This document shows positions 59,870 through 64,000 of a DNA stretch of 64,000 bases, one piece after another. A model generated the notes under the pieces. It made no database searches. It was not told the origin of the DNA and saw only the letters and a list, made by a program, of their open reading frames with translations. Every line of letters begins with the position of its first letter. Position 1 is the stretch's first letter. Position numbers and translations under genes: made by a program. This DNA comes from AWTP1-13 sp033764875 (GTDB taxonomy: Bacteria; Pseudomonadota; Alphaproteobacteria; Rhizobiales; Hyphomicrobiaceae), in the NCBI GenBank assembly GCA_033764875.1, contig JANRIO010000052.1, forward strand, positions 12,330 to 76,329, written 5' to 3'.

Positions 59870-60952
59870 ATGAACCGCCGGGACCTGCTTATCGGGATCG
59901 CTGCCATGACCGTCCCCCAAGCCTCACGGGCAGAGCCTCCCACCCCCTCGACCTACGAAGCGGCCGTGCGGCTGGTCTGGAGGCCGCTCGATCCGGCCGG
60001 GGGCCTCGGCGAGCTGGTGCGCGCAGCGACCCTCGCCGCCAACAGCCACAACACGCAGCCGTGGCGCTTCAAGGTGGCCGCCGATCGCATCGGCATCCAT
60101 CCAGACCCAGCGCGACGCTGCCCGGCCGTGGACCCCGACGATCATCACCTGTTCGCAACCCTCGGCTGCGCGGCCGAGAACGTGGTGCAGGCCGCCGGCC
60201 TGCTCGGGCTCCGGGCCACCCCCCGATTCGACGGCGCGGCGGATGCCGTCGTCATCGACATCGAGCGCGGCGCGCCGGTGCGCAGCGCGTTGGGCGAGGC
60301 CATCATCCAGCGGCAATGCACGCGGGCTGCCTACGACGGCCGGCCGGTCAGCACCGAGGATCTGCGCATGATGCAGGCGGCCGGCTCCCTGGATGGCGTC
60401 GAGTGCCTGATCGTCACCGAGACGGCGCGGATCGAAGGCATCCTCGAGTACATCGTGCAGGGAAACACGGCGCAGATGCGCGATCCGGCGTTCATGGCCG
60501 AGCTCACCTCCTGGATCCGCTTCAACGACGCCACCGCCATCGCGCACATGGACGGCCTGTCCGCCCGCAGCACCGGCAACCCGACGATGCCGCCCTGGCT
60601 GGCGCGGCGGCTGCTGCCGTTCGTTCTCACCGAGACGGGCGAGAACGACAAGTATGCCAAGCAGGTTCGCTCGTCCGCGGGGCTCGCGGTGCTCATCGCG
60701 CCCAGCAACGACAAGGCGGGCTGGGTGGCGGCGGGGCGCGCCTATGAGCGCTTTGCCCTGCAGGCCACGGCGCTCGACATCCGCCACGCGTTCCTCAATC
60801 AACCCGTCGAGGTGCCGTCGCTGCGGCCGAAGATTGCAGCCTACCTCGGGCGCGGCGACCGGCGGCTCAATCTGATCGTGCGGTTCGGCCGCGGCCCGAC
60901 GCTGCCATACTCACTGCGCCGCCCGGTCTCGGCCGTCATGGACCCGGCGTGA
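59870..60952 (+). CDS. Tat-exported Acg-like nitroreductase-family flavoprotein
   Basis: About 360 residues. The N-terminus MNRRDLLIGIAAMTVPQASRA is a twin-arginine signal, so a folded cofactor-containing protein is exported. The mature part is a double nitroreductase-fold domain as in Acg proteins: RAATLAANSHNTQPWRFKV, then RRCPAVDPDDHHLFATLGCAAENV and CTRAAYDGRPVS. Acg-type proteins bind FMN but usually lack nitroreductase activity and may store or sequester flavin. AGGAG lies 6 nt before ATG 59870; ATG 59867 is immediately adjacent. No partner oxidoreductase is next to it. Confidence 0.82.
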   Translation: MNRRDLLIGIAAMTVPQASRAEPPTPSTYEAAVRLVWRPLDPAGGLGELVRAATLAANSHNTQPWRFKVAADRIGIHPDPARRCPAVDPDDHHLFATLGCAAENVVQAAGLLGLRATPRFDGAADAVVIDIERGAPVRSALGEAIIQRQCTRAAYDGRPVSTEDLRMMQAAGSLDGVECLIVTETARIEGILEYIVQGNTAQMRDPAFMAELTSWIRFNDATAIAHMDGLSARSTGNPTMPPWLARRLLPFVLTETGENDKYAKQVRSSAGLAVLIAPSNDKAGWVAAGRAYERFALQATALDIRHAFLNQPVEVPSLRPKIAAYLGRGDRRLNLIVRFGRGPTLPYSLRRPVSAVMDPA

Positions 60953-61037
60953 GCCAGACCGTCGGCTGAGGACCCGGCACCTCCGCCGAGGGACTGGCGC
61001 CTCCCGGGCGTTGGATCCTCGGGACCAGCCCACGGCC

Positions 61038-61089
61038 GTCCGGTTCGAAAATCGCCGCAGTTGCGGCCGAGCAGGCCACAGCCTTGAAT
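61038..61089 (-). repeat. Dispersed 52-bp repeat (family D), copy 2
   Basis: Reverse-complement match of 25404-25455 at about 44 of 52 positions. It lies in the gene-free gap 60953-61416 and, as at the other site, next to a family A doublet. A further shared stretch (TCGGGAC, AGCCCACG, GTCCGG) lies at 61018-61043 and 25258-25283. Confidence 0.6.
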
Positions 61090-61145
61090 GAAGAGTGAAT
61101 TGCGGGCGTGGCCGGCTCCGCTGTAGCGGCGCGATCGCGAGCTGG

Positions 61146-61236
61146 CGTGGACCCCCGCCTGCGCGGGGGCGACGTCGGTGGGGTGGCAAGCGGGCTCGCC
61201 ACACCCCGTCATGCCCGCGAAGGCGGGCATCCACGC
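61146..61236. repeat. Dispersed palindromic repeat doublet (family A, copy 3)
   Basis: Forward unit 61146-61177 (GCGTGGACCCCCGCC, then GCGGGGGCGACG) and reverse unit 61207-61236 (CGTCATGCCCGCG, then GGCGGGCATCCACGC), 29 bp apart. Same head-to-head layout as 19855-19944. It fills part of the 464-bp gap 60953-61416; no gene is visible there. Confidence 0.7.
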
Positions 61237-61416
61237 AAGCCTGCAGCGAGCCGCGACGCTCCGCATAGCCCGACCAGACGGCCGTGGGTCAATGCGGCCG
61301 GAGCGCCGTCCTCTGGGCTCCTGTTGCTCCATCGCGCGATGGCAACGCCGGCTTTCCCACTGCCGCGGTGCATGGGGTTGCCTGACCGCGCGCCCAACGC
61401 CTCCGGCCGCCCGGCC

Positions 61417-62619
61417 CTACCCCTTGCGCCCGTAGTTGAGCAACCCGGCATCGCCCCTGGGCGGCCGGGCGCGGATGGCGGCCTCATTGGGCTCGGTGCC
61501 CCAGCCGGGGCGGTCGGGCACGATCAGGTGGCCGTCCTCGAAGGCCGGCACGTGGGTGAACAGCTCGTGGTCCCAGGCGAGGCGGTCGATATCCGTCTCC
61601 ATGATGCGCAGGTTGGGCACGGCGGCGCAGAAGTGGGCGTTCATCATGGTGCACAGGTGGCCGTAGAAATTGTGCGGTGCCACGTTGACCTCGTGGGCCT
61701 CGGCGGCGGCGGCGATCTTCATGGACTGCCAGACCCCGTTCCAGGGCGTGTCGATGATGGCGACATCCATGGCCTGCTCGCGGAAGTAGGGCAGGAACTC
61801 GCGCAGGCCCAGCAGCGTCTCGCAGGACGAGATGGGGTGCGGGCTCTGGCGGCGGATGTAGCCCAGCGCCTCGGGGCTGAAGGTGTCGATCTCGATCCAG
61901 AACATGTCGAGATCGGCGATCGCGCGCAGGATCTTGAGGTAGCCTTCGGTCTTGGCGTTGAAGTTGAGGTCGAGCAGGATGTCCACATCCGGGCCCGCCC
62001 CCTCGCGGATGGCCTCCAGGTGATGGCGCAGGTTGCGCAGGACCTTGCGGTCGACGTTGATCTCCGGCGCGAAGGGGGAGCCGAAGCCCGGGCGCCAGCC
62101 TGACGGCTTGCCGTCCTCGTTGAGGAAGATGTTGGTCTTCAAGGCGGTGAAGCCCTTGTCGCGCACCTCGCGGCCGATGGCCCGGACGCCGCCGATGTCG
62201 GTGATGGCCGGCGGATACCAGGTCGGATGGTTGATGCGCCAGGTGGCGCAGTGGGACCAGTAGACGCGCACGCGGTCCCGGACCTTGCCGCCGAGCAGGT
62301 CGTAGCAGGGCACGCCCAGCGCCTTGGCCTTGACGTCGAGCATGGCGTTCTCGAGGGCGCCGAGCGCCTGGGCCACGACGCCGCCGGAGCCCGGGCGGGT
62401 CGCCGCGGTGAGCTCGGCGAAGATGCGCTCGTGGCGGCGGGGGTCCTGGCCGACGACGCGGGCGGCGAGGCGGCCGATGATGGCGCCGACGCCGGGCGAG
62501 CCGAAGCCCTCGTCGAACTCGCTCCAGCCGACGAGGCCGGTGTCGGTCGAGAGCTTGACGAAGTGGTAGTTGCGCCAGCCGGCGTCGCAGGCCAGCGTCT
62601 CGACGGATGCAATCTTCAT
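61417..62619 (-). CDS. Enolase-superfamily (mandelate racemase/muconate lactonizing) sugar-acid dehydratase-like protein
   Basis: 400 residues. N-terminal capping domain (MKIASVETLACDAGWRNYHF) then the barrel. Likely metal ligands are Asp in ILLDLNFNAKTEG, Glu in MFWIEIDTFSPEA and Glu in ISSCETLLGLREF. Candidate catalytic residues are Lys in FTALKTNIF and His in NVAPHNFYGHLC. The pattern fits mandelate racemase-type acid-sugar dehydratases, which convert an aldonate to a 2-keto-3-deoxy acid. The exact substrate is not predictable. Divergent from fumC. Confidence 0.87.
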   Translation of the reverse strand: MKIASVETLACDAGWRNYHFVKLSTDTGLVGWSEFDEGFGSPGVGAIIGRLAARVVGQDPRRHERIFAELTAATRPGSGGVVAQALGALENAMLDVKAKALGVPCYDLLGGKVRDRVRVYWSHCATWRINHPTWYPPAITDIGGVRAIGREVRDKGFTALKTNIFLNEDGKPSGWRPGFGSPFAPEINVDRKVLRNLRHHLEAIREGAGPDVDILLDLNFNAKTEGYLKILRAIADLDMFWIEIDTFSPEALGYIRRQSPHPISSCETLLGLREFLPYFREQAMDVAIIDTPWNGVWQSMKIAAAAEAHEVNVAPHNFYGHLCTMMNAHFCAAVPNLRIMETDIDRLAWDHELFTHVPAFEDGHLIVPDRPGWGTEPNEAAIRARPPRGDAGLLNYGRKG

Positions 62620-62948
62620 CGGCCGTTATCCTTTAGAGCAGGCAGCGCCCGGGGCCGGATGGGCCCGGTGCCCCGGCATCGCGCGGCCGTTCGCAGCATC
62701 TCACGAGGCGGCCGTTCCGGCGATGCGGGAGCGCGACAAGCAGCCTTTCTCGCGAGCCCTTCTCGACCGTCCGCAGGCACAGCAAGCCCTTGAAGTTGAG
62801 ACAGGTTACGAAGAGTTCACTTCAGGGGTGAGCAAAAGCTCTGCTAGCTTGGGCAACACGACCAGGACATTGCGCCCAGCGGGGCTGGAGGGCCGGCAAC
62901 GAGCATGCTAGGGGGAGCCCTTGCGCAGCGCTCAAAAGGTTCGACACG
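62620..62948. other. Divergent gap before fumC, no gene seen
   Basis: 329 bp between the dehydratase-like gene and fumC. It becomes AT-richer around 62785-62860, where the fumC promoter is likely, but I cannot assign boxes. A short AAGCT/AGCTT dyad lies at 62836-62850. No repeat family or RNA element recognised. Confidence 0.35.
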
Positions 62949-64000
62949 ATGACGGGGACAGAGGCATCCAAAGTCAGGATCGAAACCGACACGTTCGGGC
63001 CCATCGAGGTGCCGGCTGACAGGTACTGGGGGGCGCAGGCGCAGAGGTCGCTCGGCAACTTCAAGATCGGATGGGAGAAGCAGCCCAAGGCGGTGGTGCG
63101 CGCGCTCGGCATCGTGAAGCGGGCCGCAGCCGAGGCCAATCTGGCGCTCGGCAGGCTGCCGCCCGAGATCAGCAAGGCCATCGTCGCCGCCGCGCAGGAG
63201 GTGATCGATGGCAAGCTCGATGCGCACTTCCCGCTGTCGGTGTGGCAGACGGGCTCGGGCACGCAGTCGAACATGAACGCCAACGAGGTGATCTCGAACC
63301 GCGCCATCGAGATGCTGGGCGGCGTCATGGGCTCGAAGAAGCCCGTGCATCCGAACGACCACGTCAACATGAGCCAGTCATCGAACGATACGTTCCCGAC
63401 CGCCATGCACATTGCTTGCGCCGAGGAGGTCGTGCACCGGTTGGTTCCGGCTCTGAAGAAGCTACATGGCGCGCTGGCCGAGAAGGCGAAGGCCTGGCAG
63501 GACATCATCAAGATCGGCCGCACGCACACGCAGGATGCCACGCCGTTGACGCTCGGCCAGGAGTTTTCCGGCTATGCCCAGCAGATCGAGAACGGCATCA
63601 AGCGCATCGAGATGACGCTCCCGGCGCTCATGGAGCTTGCACAGGGTGGCACCGCCGTCGGCACCGGGCTCGCGTCGCCCAAGGGCTTTGCCGAGAAAGT
63701 CGCTCAGCAGATCGCCCACGTCACCAAGCTGCCGTTCACGTCGGCGCCGAACAAGTTCGAGGCGCTTGCCGCTCACGACGCGATGGTGATGACGCACGGC
63801 GCCATCGCGACCGTCGCCATGAGCTGCTTCAAGATCGCCAACGACATCCGCTTCCTGGGCTCGGGCCCGCGTGCCGGCCTCGGCGAGCTTGCGCTTCCCG
63901 AGAACGAGCCCGGCTCGTCCATCATGCCCGGCAAGGTCAACCCGACGCAGTGTGAGGCGCTGACCCAGGTCGCAGCCCACATTCACGGCAACAACGCCGC
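62949..64000 (+). CDS. fumC: Fumarate hydratase class II, 3' end outside window
   Basis: The first 350 codons of fumarase C, the iron-independent TCA-cycle enzyme that interconverts fumarate and L-malate. Signatures: RIETDTFGPIEVPADRYWGA start, TGSGTQSNMNANEVI, the active-site region HPNDHVNMSQSSNDTFPTAM, IKIGRTHTQDATPLTLGQE, and the superfamily signature GSSIMPGKVNPTQCE. About 110-115 C-terminal residues lie past the edge. Class II identity is clear; aspartase is less likely given the GGTAVGTGL and start segments. Confidence 0.95.
   Translation, partial: MTGTEASKVRIETDTFGPIEVPADRYWGAQAQRSLGNFKIGWEKQPKAVVRALGIVKRAAAEANLALGRLPPEISKAIVAAAQEVIDGKLDAHFPLSVWQTGSGTQSNMNANEVISNRAIEMLGGVMGSKKPVHPNDHVNMSQSSNDTFPTAMHIACAEEVVHRLVPALKKLHGALAEKAKAWQDIIKIGRTHTQDATPLTLGQEFSGYAQQIENGIKRIEMTLPALMELAQGGTAVGTGLASPKGFAEKVAQQIAHVTKLPFTSAPNKFEALAAHDAMVMTHGAIATVAMSCFKIANDIRFLGSGPRAGLGELALPENEPGSSIMPGKVNPTQCEALTQVAAHIHGNNA

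Overview
This window is strongly GC-rich and gene-dense. By gene content and arrangement it looks like a chromosomal segment of an alphaproteobacterium, most likely in the order Hyphomicrobiales (Rhizobiales). Supporting signs are the DUF1036/pyruvate kinase pair, a TIGR01459-type HAD hydrolase, FixJ- and MASE1-type signalling, the aspS/rnd pair, and dispersed GC-rich palindromes between genes. I cannot name the genus. I see no rRNA or tRNA genes, CRISPR arrays, transposases or phage genes.

Left end (1-15,267): this is the most unusual part. A type I secretion ABC exporter (cut by the window edge) and a TPR/O-GlcNAc-transferase-like glycosyltransferase form a leftward pair. Across a 592-bp regulatory gap, a rightward gene encodes a 3,612-residue protein built almost entirely of 450 Thr-rich octapeptides. 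These octads are organised into a 24-octad (192-residue, 576-bp) super-repeat. My working model is a giant Ser/Thr-rich surface or secreted fibre that is O-glycosylated by the transferase and exported by the type I system.

15,300-25,100: a tightly overlapping leftward operon for glycerate 2-kinase, a secreted DUF1036 protein and pyruvate kinase. Then come an N-formylglutamate amidohydrolase-like gene overlapping a DUF1244 gene, O-acetylhomoserine sulfhydrylase, a chemoreceptor, a [2Fe-2S] ferredoxin and a signal-less periplasmic-binding-fold protein.

25,500-35,800: a LysR regulator divergent from a nine-kilobase rightward operon. The operon holds a dipeptide-type ABC importer (binding protein, two permeases, one fused double ATPase), followed by atzG-atzE-atzH-atzF homologues. 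It looks like an uptake-plus-hydrolysis unit for a ureide or biuret-like nitrogen source that ends in allophanate hydrolysis. No cyanuric acid hydrolase (AtzD) is present in the window.

35,900-47,000: a HAD hydrolase, a degenerate EAL protein, an omega-aminotransferase, an SDR lacking its catalytic Tyr, an XRE/MmyB regulator divergent from an EamA exporter, a Cache chemoreceptor, an FMN 2-hydroxyacid oxidase and an oxaloacetate decarboxylase-like enzyme.

47,000-64,000: a repeat-filled gap, aspS divergent from rnd, a MATE exporter divergent from an HxlR regulator, and a MASE1 histidine kinase / small membrane protein / FixJ-type regulator cluster. A candidate structured RNA precedes an ion-transporter-superfamily permease and a UspA protein. 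An unknown acidic protein, a Tat-exported Acg-like flavoprotein, an enolase-superfamily dehydratase and fumC (cut by the right edge) complete the window.
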